Positions 6,479 through 13,006 of a stretch of DNA of 24,100 bases are shown piece by piece (the first letter of the stretch is position 1; each line of letters starts with the position of its first letter). The notes beneath the pieces are model-generated. The model saw only the letters and a program-made list of their open reading frames with translations, did not search any database and was not told where the DNA came from. The position numbers and the translations under genes are program-made. The stretch comes from Chloroflexota bacterium. Lineage in GTDB: Bacteria; Chloroflexota; Dormibacteria; Dormibacterales; Dormibacteraceae. The stretch lies in contig VBFW01000135.1 of the NCBI GenBank assembly GCA_005880525.1, forward strand, positions 1 through 24,100, in the 5' to 3' direction.

Positions 6479-7837
6479 CTAAGAGCGCGATAAGAGAGGC
6501 AGGTCGACGAAAAAACCCGCGCCGCCGTCGGGACCGTCGGCGGCGACGATGCGCCCGTTGTGCTGGTCCGCGATCCAACGCGCGATGGCGAGGCCGAGAC
6601 CAGCGCCCCCGTGGCGCCGCGAAGGGTCAGCTTTGTAGAACCGCTCGAAGACGCGCTCGCGCTCGTCGGGCGGCACCCCGGGGCCGTCGTCGGCCACGAT
6701 CAGACGAGCCCACCCGTCCTCCGCGCGGACGCCGACGGAGATCTTGGAGCGGGCGTGGCGGCCGGCGTTGTCGAGCAGGATCCACAGCAGCTGCCGCAGC
6801 GCGTCCTCGTCGCCATACACCGCGAGGTCGGATAACTCAGTCGTCAGGTTCAGGTCCGCGTGCACCGTGGCGGCCTGCCTGACCACCTCCTCCGCGAGGG
6901 GTGCCAGATGCACGGGTGCGAGCTGCAGGTCGAGGCCCGAGTCGGCGCGCGCGAGCGTAAGCAGGCGGTCTGTGAGCCTTGCCATGCGCTCGCTCTCCCC
7001 GACGATGTCGGCGGCGGCGGCGCGGCGGACATTCTCGTCGACGTTCGGCCCGATCGCGAGCAGGCCGGCGTTGCCCTGGATGGTGGCCAGCGGCGTGCGC
7101 AGCTCGTGCGAGGCGTCGGCCACGAAACGACGCTGCGCGTCGAGTGCGCCCTCGAGCGCCGCGAGCATGCGGTTGAAGCCGGCCGACAGAAGCGCCACCT
7201 CGTCCCCGCGCCGGCCGACAGTTAGGCGCCGGCTGAAGTCCTTGGTGCTTGCGATGTCGCCAGCCGTGCTCGCGACGATGCGCAGCGGACGCAGCGCCCG
7301 GCCCGCCACGAGCCACGACGCGATGAGCGCAGCGAGAAGCGCGGGCACAGCAGAGATGATCAGAAACACGACCACCCCAGATAGGTTCGAGGCGGGCACG
7401 CGCGTCGACTGCCCGGCGATGACGTATCCGCCGGCGAACGGCTGCGCGTACAGGCGGAGCTCCGTTCCCCTTCCGGCATCGCCTTCGGTCGCGAACGCTC
7501 CGTTGTGGGCGGTCGCCTGCGGGAGGAGGCCGTCAGGCACGGGCGGCGGTGCGCCGTCAAGCATCGCGGTGGCGTACAGGGCAACGCCGGACGGATCGAG
7601 GACCTCGACGTAAACGTCGGTGCTGTTCTTCAGGTCGGCCGCGGCGATCAACGGATGAGGCGACAGGTCGGCGATGTTCGTCGCCGAGGCCGCCTGCCGC
7701 GCGCGTGCGCGCAGCTGCGTGTCCTGGTTGTTCGTCACGCTCCGCGCCAGCAACGTGTAGACGAGCACCCCGAACAGCACGAGCGCAAGCGCCACCACCG
7801 CGGCGCCGAACAAGGCGAGCCGAAGGCGCAGCGACAT
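6479..7837 (-). CDS. Sensor histidine kinase, OmpR-partner type
   Basis: 452 residues. TM1 is at about 8-31, then an extracytoplasmic sensor of about 130 residues, TM2 at about 163-190, a HAMP domain (RALRPLRIVASTAGDIA to about 235), HisKA with DASHELRTPLATI and phospho-accepting His244, and a HATPase domain with an N-box (LLWILLDNAGRHA), DDGPGVP and GAGLGLAIARWI. It starts two bases after the response-regulator stop, the standard arrangement for a cognate pair. The sensor has no recognised fold, so the stimulus is unknown. The genes that follow (His-rich membrane protein, four-helix protein, selenoprotein) may be regulated outputs or signalling accessories. The domain architecture is fully typical, with no missing catalytic residues seen. 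Confidence 0.95.
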   Translation of the reverse strand: MSLRLRLALFGAAVVALALVLFGVLVYTLLARSVTNNQDTQLRARARQAASATNIADLSPHPLIAAADLKNSTDVYVEVLDPSGVALYATAMLDGAPPPVPDGLLPQATAHNGAFATEGDAGRGTELRLYAQPFAGGYVIAGQSTRVPASNLSGVVVFLIISAVPALLAALIASWLVAGRALRPLRIVASTAGDIASTKDFSRRLTVGRRGDEVALLSAGFNRMLAALEGALDAQRRFVADASHELRTPLATIQGNAGLLAIGPNVDENVRRAAAADIVGESERMARLTDRLLTLARADSGLDLQLAPVHLAPLAEEVVRQAATVHADLNLTTELSDLAVYGDEDALRQLLWILLDNAGRHARSKISVGVRAEDGWARLIVADDGPGVPPDERERVFERFYKADPSRRHGGAGLGLAIARWIADQHNGRIVAADGPDGGAGFFVDLPLLSRS

Positions 7838-7839
7838 GG

Positions 7840-8511
7840 CTAGTCGCCCTCGCGGAGCGCGTAGCCGGCTCCGCGCACGGTGTGCACCAGTCGCGGCTCA
7901 CCGTCCTCCTCGAGCTTCTGCCGCACGTAGCCGATGTACACCGCGACCACGTTGTCGTTGTCGGGCTCGTCGCGCCACACCGACGCGAGCAGCTGCTCGC
8001 GCGAAAGGACCTGCCGTGGATGGCGCAGCAGGTACTCGAGAAGGTCGAACTCGGTGACCGTGAGGCTGAGCTGTCGCGAGCCGCGCCACGCCACGCGCGC
8101 CGCCGGCTCGAGCTCGACATCCGCGAACCTCAGCCGGCCGGCAGGACGCGAGCGCCGCAGGAGCGCGCGCACGCGCGCGAGCAGCTCCTGGTAGGCGAAC
8201 GGTTTCACCAGGTAGTCGTCGGCGCCGCTGTCGAGGCCGCGCACGCGATGCTCGGTGCCGCTGAGCGCGGTGAGCATCAGGATCGGAAACTGCGCCGTCT
8301 CGCGCATCCGGCGGCACACCGTGACGCCATCCGCGCCAGGAAGCATCAGGTCGAGCACCACCAGGTCGGGCACTCGAGCGCGGGCGCGGCGCACCGCGTC
8401 CAGCCCGTCGCCGGTCACCTCGACCTCATGGCCTTCCGCCACGAGCACTCGCTCAAGCGTGGCGGCCAGTGGCGCGTCGTCCTCGACCACCAGCACCCTA
8501 GAGCCTGTCAT
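7840..8511 (-). CDS. OmpR/PhoB-family response regulator
   Basis: 223 residues. The receiver has the acidic pocket E10-D11-D12, phospho-acceptor D54 (LVVLDLMLPG), Thr/Ser in LMLTAL and Lys at about 104 (DDYLVKPF). It is followed by a winged-helix Trans_reg_C domain (VAWRGSRQLSLTVTEFDLLEYLL, VLSREQLLASVW, VVAVYIGYVRQKLEEDG, VHTVRGAGYALR). It is the first gene of the operon running down to the selenoprotein. The ATG at 8511 has no Shine-Dalgarno sequence, and a TATAAC element ends eight bases before it, so the mRNA may be leaderless. Autoregulation is likely for the class, but no operator repeat is evident. Confidence 0.95.
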   Translation of the reverse strand: MTGSRVLVVEDDAPLAATLERVLVAEGHEVEVTGDGLDAVRRARARVPDLVVLDLMLPGADGVTVCRRMRETAQFPILMLTALSGTEHRVRGLDSGADDYLVKPFAYQELLARVRALLRRSRPAGRLRFADVELEPAARVAWRGSRQLSLTVTEFDLLEYLLRHPRQVLSREQLLASVWRDEPDNDNVVAVYIGYVRQKLEEDGEPRLVHTVRGAGYALREGD

Positions 8512-8519
8512 CGACAGGA

Positions 8520-8525
8520 GTTATA
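8520..8525 (-). promoter_or_regulatory. -10 element for the OmpR-type operon (possible leaderless start)
   Basis: The minus strand reads TATAAC (5 of 6 to TATAAT) and ends eight bases before the ATG at 8511, placing the expected transcription start one or two bases from the start codon. The -35 region (TTATCG or TATCGA) is weak. The absence of a Shine-Dalgarno sequence supports leaderless translation. Confidence 0.42.
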
Positions 8526-8546
8526 AGCCCGAGTGTGAGATTTCGA

Positions 8547-8567
8547 TAAGAGCCAGCGAAGCTCTTA
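8547..8567 (-). terminator. Hairpin containing the stop codon of the XRE-TPR gene
   Basis: TAAGAGC (8567-8561 on the minus strand) pairs with GCTCTTA (8553-8547) around a seven-base loop. The TAA stop of the XRE-TPR gene is inside the stem. There is no long U-tract after it, so termination may be weak, or it may act in mRNA stability. Confidence 0.4.
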
Positions 8568-9935
8568 AGCCGAGCTCTGGGCTTCCTCTTGCTCCTGCTC
8601 CGCCGCGGCGGGCGCGAGCTCTGGTCGCGTGGCGCCGATGGCGCGCTTCAGGAGCTCGAGCGCTCCCAGCGCGTCGCCCCGCGCCTCGAGCACCTGCGCG
8701 TATATCGCGAGACAGGCGACCAGGTGCTCTGTGAGGTGTCTGCTCCGCTCCAGGACCGAGATGGCAGTCTGGAACTCGGTGTCAGCCAGCTTGAAGTTGC
8801 CGCTCATCTCCGCGGCCTGGCCCATGATCTCGTGAGCCTTACCGACGACGCCGGGCTCGTTGTGGCGATGGGCGACATCGCTGGCCATGGTCGAGAACCT
8901 GCGCGCACCGTCGGGGTCGCGGCCGTTCAGCTCCAGCTCGGCGAGGCTCAGCAACAGGTGGCCCTTGCCCACCTCGACCCCGGCCTCGTCGTACAGCCGA
9001 AGGGCGCGGTCGAGGTGCTCGCGCGCCTGGTCCAGCTCGCCCTGCCGCATCAGCACGAGCCCGAGGTTGTTCTCCGCCCGGGCGACCGAGATCTGGTCGT
9101 TGAGCAGCTCGTGGATGGCGATCGACTTCTGGGAGTAGGCGCGAGCGCGAGCCAGGTCGCCCAGGTGCTCGTACGCGCCGCCGAGGTTGCCGTACATCTT
9201 GCCGAGCCGGCTGAGGTCCTTCAGCTCGCCTGCAACGTCGACCGCCTCCGAGTAGTACTCGACGGCCTTCGACCAGTTGTGCAGGACCAGGTGAATCGAG
9301 CCGAGCCTGCCGATCACGCGCGCCTCGAGCGCGCGGTTCGCGGGCCGCAGGCGGCGGCACGCCTCGAGGTTCGACTCGGCGATGCCCAGCGCGGCCCTGT
9401 CTTCCAGGAGGCTGAGCGCGCCGGCAATCAGGTCTGTGCAGTCGACGACCATCCACTGGTCGCCCGAGCGCTGGAACGTGTCGCGCGCCTCGCGCAGCTC
9501 ATCGAGCGCGGGGTGCGGGTTGGCGAGCCGGAAGTAGGCCTGGCCGAGGAAGAATGCAGTCCACGCGCGGTCGAGTGGATCGACCGCCTCGGCCTTGGCG
9601 GCGGACGCAGCCGCCTGCAGGTCCGCGAACTTCTCGGCTGCGGCAAGGCCACGGAGCTTGTCGAGGTCCGGCCGCTTGATGTGCACGACCTCGCTGTCCT
9701 CGAGGAAGTACTCCACGGGCTTGCCGGTGCGGGCGGCGATGAGCTGGATGGTGGGCAGTGTCGGCCGCGTCTTACCCGTCTCGGCGAGGAACACCGCGGT
9801 GCGGCTGACCTCGCCGGACGCTACCTGGGCGAGAGACATGCCTGCCTCGGCCCGTGCCTGCTTGATGGCCCCCGGACGCACGGCCAGCCCAGGGAGCCGG
9901 CGGCGCTTGCTGCCGGGCTGCTGACGGACTACCAC
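8565..9935 (-). CDS. XRE-family regulator with C-terminal TPR domain (RRNPP-like architecture)
   Basis: 456 residues from the GTG at 9935; an in-frame ATG at 9977 would add 14 residues (LLLCGPAVRLAPG) with no better ribosome binding site. Residues 22-78 are a Cro/C1-type HTH (IKQARAEAGMSLAQVA, VSRTAVFLAETGKTRPTLPT, AARTGKPVEYFL). From about residue 105 to 435 there are tandem TPR-like helix pairs (DPLDRAWTAFFLGQAYFRLA, GKMYGNLGGAYEHLGDLARA, ARAENNLGLVLMRQGELDQA, EIMGQAAEMSGNFKLADTEF). XRE plus TPR is the layout of RRNPP-type peptide receptors (PlcR, NprR, PrgX), though many such proteins have other ligands. A 31-residue exported-peptide gene lies 77 bases upstream in the same direction, making peptide sensing a real possibility. 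The last residues are Glu/Gln-rich (EQEQEEAQSS). Confidence 0.88.
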   Translation of the reverse strand: MVVRQQPGSKRRRLPGLAVRPGAIKQARAEAGMSLAQVASGEVSRTAVFLAETGKTRPTLPTIQLIAARTGKPVEYFLEDSEVVHIKRPDLDKLRGLAAAEKFADLQAAASAAKAEAVDPLDRAWTAFFLGQAYFRLANPHPALDELREARDTFQRSGDQWMVVDCTDLIAGALSLLEDRAALGIAESNLEACRRLRPANRALEARVIGRLGSIHLVLHNWSKAVEYYSEAVDVAGELKDLSRLGKMYGNLGGAYEHLGDLARARAYSQKSIAIHELLNDQISVARAENNLGLVLMRQGELDQAREHLDRALRLYDEAGVEVGKGHLLLSLAELELNGRDPDGARRFSTMASDVAHRHNEPGVVGKAHEIMGQAAEMSGNFKLADTEFQTAISVLERSRHLTEHLVACLAIYAQVLEARGDALGALELLKRAIGATRPELAPAAAEQEQEEAQSSA

Positions 9936-10012
9936 ACCGGGTGCCAGCCTAACAGCCGGTCCACATAACAGCAACACCGCCGACCCAACAGGACCAACTT
10001 TTTACATTCTCC

Positions 10013-10108
10013 TTAACTGCAGTGACAGATGGTGTCCGCGCCGACCGACGCTGCGGTAACAACGATTGACGAGACGGCGAGGATCAACGAGATAAGAAAA
10101 CGGCGCAT
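10013..10108 (-). CDS. 31-residue secreted-peptide precursor, candidate signalling peptide
   Basis: A small gene with AAGGAGGAG about six bases before the ATG at 10108, one of the strongest ribosome binding sites in the window. The product starts MRRFLISLILAVSS, with basic n-region and hydrophobic core, continues IVVTAASVGA and ends DTICHCS. The VGA-DT junction fits signal peptidase I (small residues at -3 and -1), leaving a seven-residue tail with a Cys-His-Cys group. It lies directly upstream of an XRE-TPR regulator on the same strand, as expected for a peptide-pheromone precursor. Alternatives are an orphan secreted peptide, a leader peptide or a remnant gene. No known pheromone family is recognised. 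The reading frame and signal peptide are seen; the signalling role is inferred. Confidence 0.6.
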   Translation of the reverse strand: MRRFLISLILAVSSIVVTAASVGADTICHCS

Positions 10109-10155
10109 CGAACTCCTCCTTGCGCACATTCGCCCCGGGCGGGGTGAGTGCGGCC

Positions 10156-10184
10156 AGTGAAACGCGAATCGGAGGAGTTGTCAA
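10156..10184 (-). promoter_or_regulatory. Candidate promoter for the small peptide/XRE-TPR genes
   Basis: On the minus strand, TTGACA (10184-10179, a perfect -35) is followed after 17 bases by TTCACT (10161-10156, a weak -10). This predicts a leader of about 40 bases before the peptide ATG. Optimal spacing supports the call; the poor -10 weakens it. Confidence 0.38.
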
Positions 10185-10220
10185 GCAATGCATAACAGCA
10201 CTATCCGAGGCCTTCTTATA

Positions 10221-10229
10221 CTTGACAGG
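10221..10229 (+). promoter_or_regulatory. CTTGACAGG element upstream of the GAF-LuxR gene
   Basis: CTTGACAGG lies 38 bases before the proposed GTG. The same nonamer occurs at 11640, and a one-mismatch copy at 12121, each before another plus-strand gene. TATACT (10217-10222) overlaps it and could serve as a -10. Confidence 0.35.
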
Positions 10230-10266
10230 CAGCGGTTCACTTCACGGCCAGGAGAGTGGGATTCTG

Positions 10267-11601
10267 GTGACTGACGCGCCTTCCCCGGAGGCACCGGGCG
10301 GCGAAAAGGCCGTCCCCGGTGAGCCGAATCACGTCCTCGCCGACCTGAACGACCGAATCGCCGACGCCCGCCTGGGCCCCGAAGCAGTCCTGAACGCCGT
10401 CACTAGCGCGCTCAGCCGGATCCGGCGCGGGACATGGGTCGCGTACCTGATCGGCAAGGATCCGCGAACCGTCAAGGTGGTCGCGGCCAACGAGAAGAAC
10501 CCGCAGATGGCGCGCTACCTGGAGGACATGCACCGCTCGGGCGAGGCCAGCGGCCTGGCCTTTGCCGACCGGGTGATCGAGACAGGCGAGGCTTTGCTGA
10601 TGCCTCGCCTTACCCGGGAGGATTTCCTCAACACGCTCCGCGCGGACGTGCATTCCTACTTCGTCCAGAGGACGCCGCCGGTGATGGCACCCTGGGTGGA
10701 CGTCGCCTTGATGGTCGCGCCGATGCGTGCGCGAGGCGCCACGGTGGGCGGCCTCGCGCTCTTCGAGGCTCGACCCTCAGCCCCGCTCACACAGGAGGAC
10801 CTGGACTGGCTTCAGCCCATCGCCGATCGCACGGGCCTGGCCGCCGACAACGCGCAGCTGTATGCCGACGCGAACTCCCGCCTCGAGAGGCTGGCTGCAA
10901 TTCGAAGCGTGAGCCTGGCCATGGCGGCCAGCGGCGATCTGCGCCTGACGCTGCAGGTGATCCTGGACCACGTGCTCGCCGGCCTCGGCGTGGACGCCGC
11001 GGACGTGATGGTCATCGACCACTCCGACGGCAGCCTGGTGAGCTCGGCGCATGCCGGATTCCGCTCCACGTCCGTGCCCGAATACCGGCTGGAGCCCGGC
11101 GCCATCCCCCACAACCGGCTGCAGGACCGGCCGCGGGTCGAGATGCTCACAGGCGGCGCGCTTTCACACCTCCGGCGAAGGACCCTTTTCGCGCGGGAAG
11201 GCTTCCGCGCCTACTGCGCGGCGGGGCTCAACGCGCGCGGCCGCCCGGTGGGCGTGCTCGAGCTCTTTCACCGATCGGCGCTCGAGCCGGACGACGAGTG
11301 GCTTAGCTTCCTCGACGCCATCGCCGGGTTCACCGGGGTGGCTGTCGACAACGCAGCCATGTCCGAGGCTCTCCGCCATACGATGCCGTCCACCCCGCTT
11401 GCCGGCGCGCCCAAGCTGAGCAACCTCGAGCGCCAGATCCTGGGCCTGGTGGTGGAGGGCACCACGAACGCGGCCATCGCGAAGGCGCTGCACCTGAGCC
11501 AGAGCACAGTCAAGTTCCACGTCCGGCAAATCCTCCAGAAGGTTGGCGCCGGCAACCGCACCGAGCTCGCCCGCCTGGCCACGCGTGAGGGGTGGATGTA
11601 A
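10267..11601 (+). CDS. GAF-domain LuxR-family transcriptional regulator
   Basis: 444 residues from the GTG at 10267. The reading frame is open from 10120, but upstream residues look non-coding; AGGAG (10250-10254) is the nearest Shine-Dalgarno sequence, so the start is uncertain within a few codons. Two GAF-like domains can be traced: residues about 30-200 (VLNAVTSALSRIRRGTWVAYLIG, PMRARGATVGGLALFEA, IADRTGLAADNAQLYADANS) and about 205-365 (LTLQVILDHVLAGLGVDAADVMVID, GRPVGVLELFHRS, AGFTGVAVDNAAM). The C-terminus is a LuxR/GerE HTH (LSNLERQILGLVVEGTTNAAIAKALHLSQSTVKFHVRQIL). It lacks a receiver domain, so a small ligand or redox signal bound by a GAF domain is likely. It diverges from the peptide/XRE-TPR genes and may regulate the signalling island downstream; that is inferred. 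Confidence 0.9.
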   Translation: MTDAPSPEAPGGEKAVPGEPNHVLADLNDRIADARLGPEAVLNAVTSALSRIRRGTWVAYLIGKDPRTVKVVAANEKNPQMARYLEDMHRSGEASGLAFADRVIETGEALLMPRLTREDFLNTLRADVHSYFVQRTPPVMAPWVDVALMVAPMRARGATVGGLALFEARPSAPLTQEDLDWLQPIADRTGLAADNAQLYADANSRLERLAAIRSVSLAMAASGDLRLTLQVILDHVLAGLGVDAADVMVIDHSDGSLVSSAHAGFRSTSVPEYRLEPGAIPHNRLQDRPRVEMLTGGALSHLRRRTLFAREGFRAYCAAGLNARGRPVGVLELFHRSALEPDDEWLSFLDAIAGFTGVAVDNAAMSEALRHTMPSTPLAGAPKLSNLERQILGLVVEGTTNAAIAKALHLSQSTVKFHVRQILQKVGAGNRTELARLATREGWM

Positions 11602-11639
11602 AGCGGCCGCTTAGCCGTTAGGTCACTGTTAACTGTCCA

Positions 11640-11648
11640 CTTGACAGG
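11640..11648 (+). promoter_or_regulatory. CTTGACAGG element before the 106-residue membrane protein gene
   Basis: Part of TTAACTGTCCACTTGACAGG (11629-11648). The flank TTAAC...TCCACTTGA is shared with the copy at 12111-12129. No convincing -10 follows at 16-18 bases, so an operator or an upstream -10 (TTAACT) is as likely as a -35. Confidence 0.35.
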
Positions 11649-11699
11649 AATTTGCACCTTTCGAGAGGGGCCGGGTCTCCAGGTTCGGCCCTAGCTTGA

Positions 11700-11719
11700 G
11701 ATCGCCCGAAGGGGCGATC
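11700..11719 (+). promoter_or_regulatory. Perfect 8-bp hairpin just before a start codon
   Basis: GATCGCCC (11700-11707) pairs with GGGCGATC (11712-11719) across a GAAG tetraloop. It lies five bases before the ATG at 11725 and includes the only purine-rich Shine-Dalgarno-like stretch (AAGGGG). It could control translation, or terminate the GAF-LuxR transcript, although there is no U-tract. Confidence 0.45.
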
Positions 11720-11724
11720 CAGAG

Positions 11725-12045
11725 ATGCCCCAGCAGACCGCGACCATGGCGGCGTACGCCCGACCCGCTCAGGCCCGGGTCGAGTGGACCGAGCACTGCC
11801 TGGAGCCCGATGAATCCGCCCCTACCCTTTCCGGATGGCGGGCGAGGCTTGCGGTGGCGATCGTAGCCACAGTGCTGGCCCTGCTCGCCCTACCGGTGCT
11901 GGCTGTCCTCGACCCGCCCCTTGCGGGCCGGGCCGCCGGCTGGCTCGGCCGCCTCGCGGCCCTCGTCCCGGCGATGACGGCGGTGCGAGCGTTGGTAGTC
12001 GTGGTTGCCGTCGTCGTGGTCTCGAAATCGGATGGCCGGCAGTGA
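11725..12045 (+). CDS. Small two-helix membrane protein, unknown function
   Basis: 106 residues. A polar N-terminus (about 1-38, with EWTEHCLEPDES) is followed by a membrane helix (LAVAIVATVLALLALPVLAVL, about 43-64), then a short loop and a second helix (VRALVVVVAVVVVS) ending in a charged tail. I do not recognise a family. The ATG at 11725 lies five bases after a strong hairpin; an in-frame ATG at 11746 is an alternative. The antisense strand is also open, so coding status rests on the clean hydrophobic pattern and on the conserved element upstream. It could be an anti-sigma-like or small sensor membrane protein, but nothing specific supports this. Confidence 0.5.
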   Translation: MPQQTATMAAYARPAQARVEWTEHCLEPDESAPTLSGWRARLAVAIVATVLALLALPVLAVLDPPLAGRAAGWLGRLAALVPAMTAVRALVVVVAVVVVSKSDGRQ

Positions 12046-12120
12046 CAGCGCCCACCACGCCGCTGGCGCAAGCACATCCGCTAATCCGGCTGAACCTGCG
12101 CCCCTCCTGATTAACATCCA

Positions 12121-12129
12121 CTTGAAAGG
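12121..12129 (+). promoter_or_regulatory. CTTGAAAGG element before the HD-GYP response regulator gene
   Basis: A one-mismatch copy of CTTGACAGG, within TTAACATCCACTTGAAAGG (12111-12129), 30 bases before the ATG at 12160. A GGCTC/GAGCC hairpin (12139-12153) next to the start includes the GGGGAG ribosome binding site. Confidence 0.33.
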
Positions 12130-12159
12130 GACGCGCGCGGCTCGCGGGGAGCCGGCCGA

Positions 12160-13001
12160 ATGACGGTGGTGCAGCAACGACAGACATCGCATGGAGCGCC
12201 GCTCGTGCTCGTCGTCGACGACGGCGAGATCAACCGGGCGCTCGTCGAGGCCTTCCTTTCGGATCTTGACTGCAGGCTGCGATCGGCCGAGGACGGCCCG
12301 TCCGCGCTTGCCGCCATAGACAGGGAGACGCCCGACCTGGTCCTGCTCGACGTGCAGATGCCGGGCATGGACGGCTACGAGGTCTGCCGGCGCATCAAGG
12401 CCGGGCCCCGAGGAAGGCTTCTGCCGGTCGTGATGCTGACCGCGCTCGACAACTCGAACGACAGGGTCCTGGCGCTGGAGGCCGGCGCCGACGACTTCAT
12501 GAGCAAGCCGGTCGACAGGGTCGAGCTGGTCGCGCGCGTGCGCTCGGCTCTGCGGCTGAAGGCCGTGTACGACACGCTCGACAGCGCCGAGCAAGTGATC
12601 TTCTCGCTGGCGGCGGCGGTCGAGGCGAAGGACAAGTACACCGAGAAGCACACGCATCGCGTGGCCGAGACTGCGCGCCATGTCGGCATGAAGCTGGGCC
12701 TGCCGGAGCGCGCGCTCGACGCCCTCTACCGCGGCGGGATCATCCATGACATCGGCAAGATCGGCGTCTCCGACGCGATCCTCACCAAGGCCGGTCCGCT
12801 GAGCCGGCAGGAATGGGCCGAGATGCGGCTGCATCCGCTCATCGGCGAGCGGATCTGCGAGCCGCTCGCGACCGCGGGCCAGTTCGCGCCCATCGTCCGA
12901 CATCACCACGAGCGCTGGGACGGCAGCGGCTATCCGGACGGGCTGTGGTCGAGGTGCTGGTCGGCGAGCTTTCGGCGATCAGCGCGCTGGGTGTCGCCTG
13001 A
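12160..13001 (+). pseudogene. Response regulator with HD-GYP domain, broken by internal deletion and frameshift
   Basis: Residues 15-135 are a receiver (LVLVVDDGEINRALVEAFL, D64 in LLDVQMPGMDG, DDFMSKPVD). Residues from about 145 are an HD-GYP phosphodiesterase domain (KYTEKHTHRVAETARHVG, H196-D197 in IIHDIGKIG, HPLIGERI, RHHHERWDGSGYPDG with GYP at 257-259). Right after GYPDGL the frame stops resembling the family. In another frame, from 12945, VVEVLVGELSAISALG then a stop at 12999 matches the usual end of an HD-GYP domain. Roughly 50 codons between these parts (the ARILAVADAFDAMTSDRPYR region of relatives) are missing, with a net frame change. The unshifted frame stays open to 13755 but is then a shadow of the next gene. 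HD-GYP enzymes hydrolyse cyclic di-GMP. An assembly error is a serious alternative to a true mutation. Confidence 0.82.
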
Positions 13002-13006
13002 ACGTC

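Noticed and set aside
8589..9968. 459-codon open frame on the plus strand opposite the XRE-TPR gene
   Set aside because: It mirrors a clear XRE-TPR protein codon for codon. The translation is Arg/Leu/Ala-rich with no domain pattern, as expected for the antisense of a high-GC gene.
10002..10193. 63-codon minus-strand frame across the peptide gene
   Set aside because: It is in another frame from the peptide gene, lacks a ribosome binding site and has no signal or domain; the 31-codon frame with AAGGAGGAG is preferred.
11601..11612. AAGCGGCCGCTT perfect palindrome after the GAF-LuxR stop
   Set aside because: Four-pair stem with a four-base loop and no T-tract; a GC-rich palindrome of this size is not surprising, so I did not call a terminator.
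11628..11720. Possible riboswitch in the leader of the 106-residue membrane protein
   Set aside because: Apart from one strong hairpin, no conserved core such as that of cyclic di-GMP, cobalamin or SAM riboswitches could be matched.
11890..12909. 339-codon minus-strand frame over the receiver/HD-GYP gene
   Set aside because: The plus strand has intact receiver and HD-GYP motifs; the minus reading is low-complexity Arg/His/Asp.
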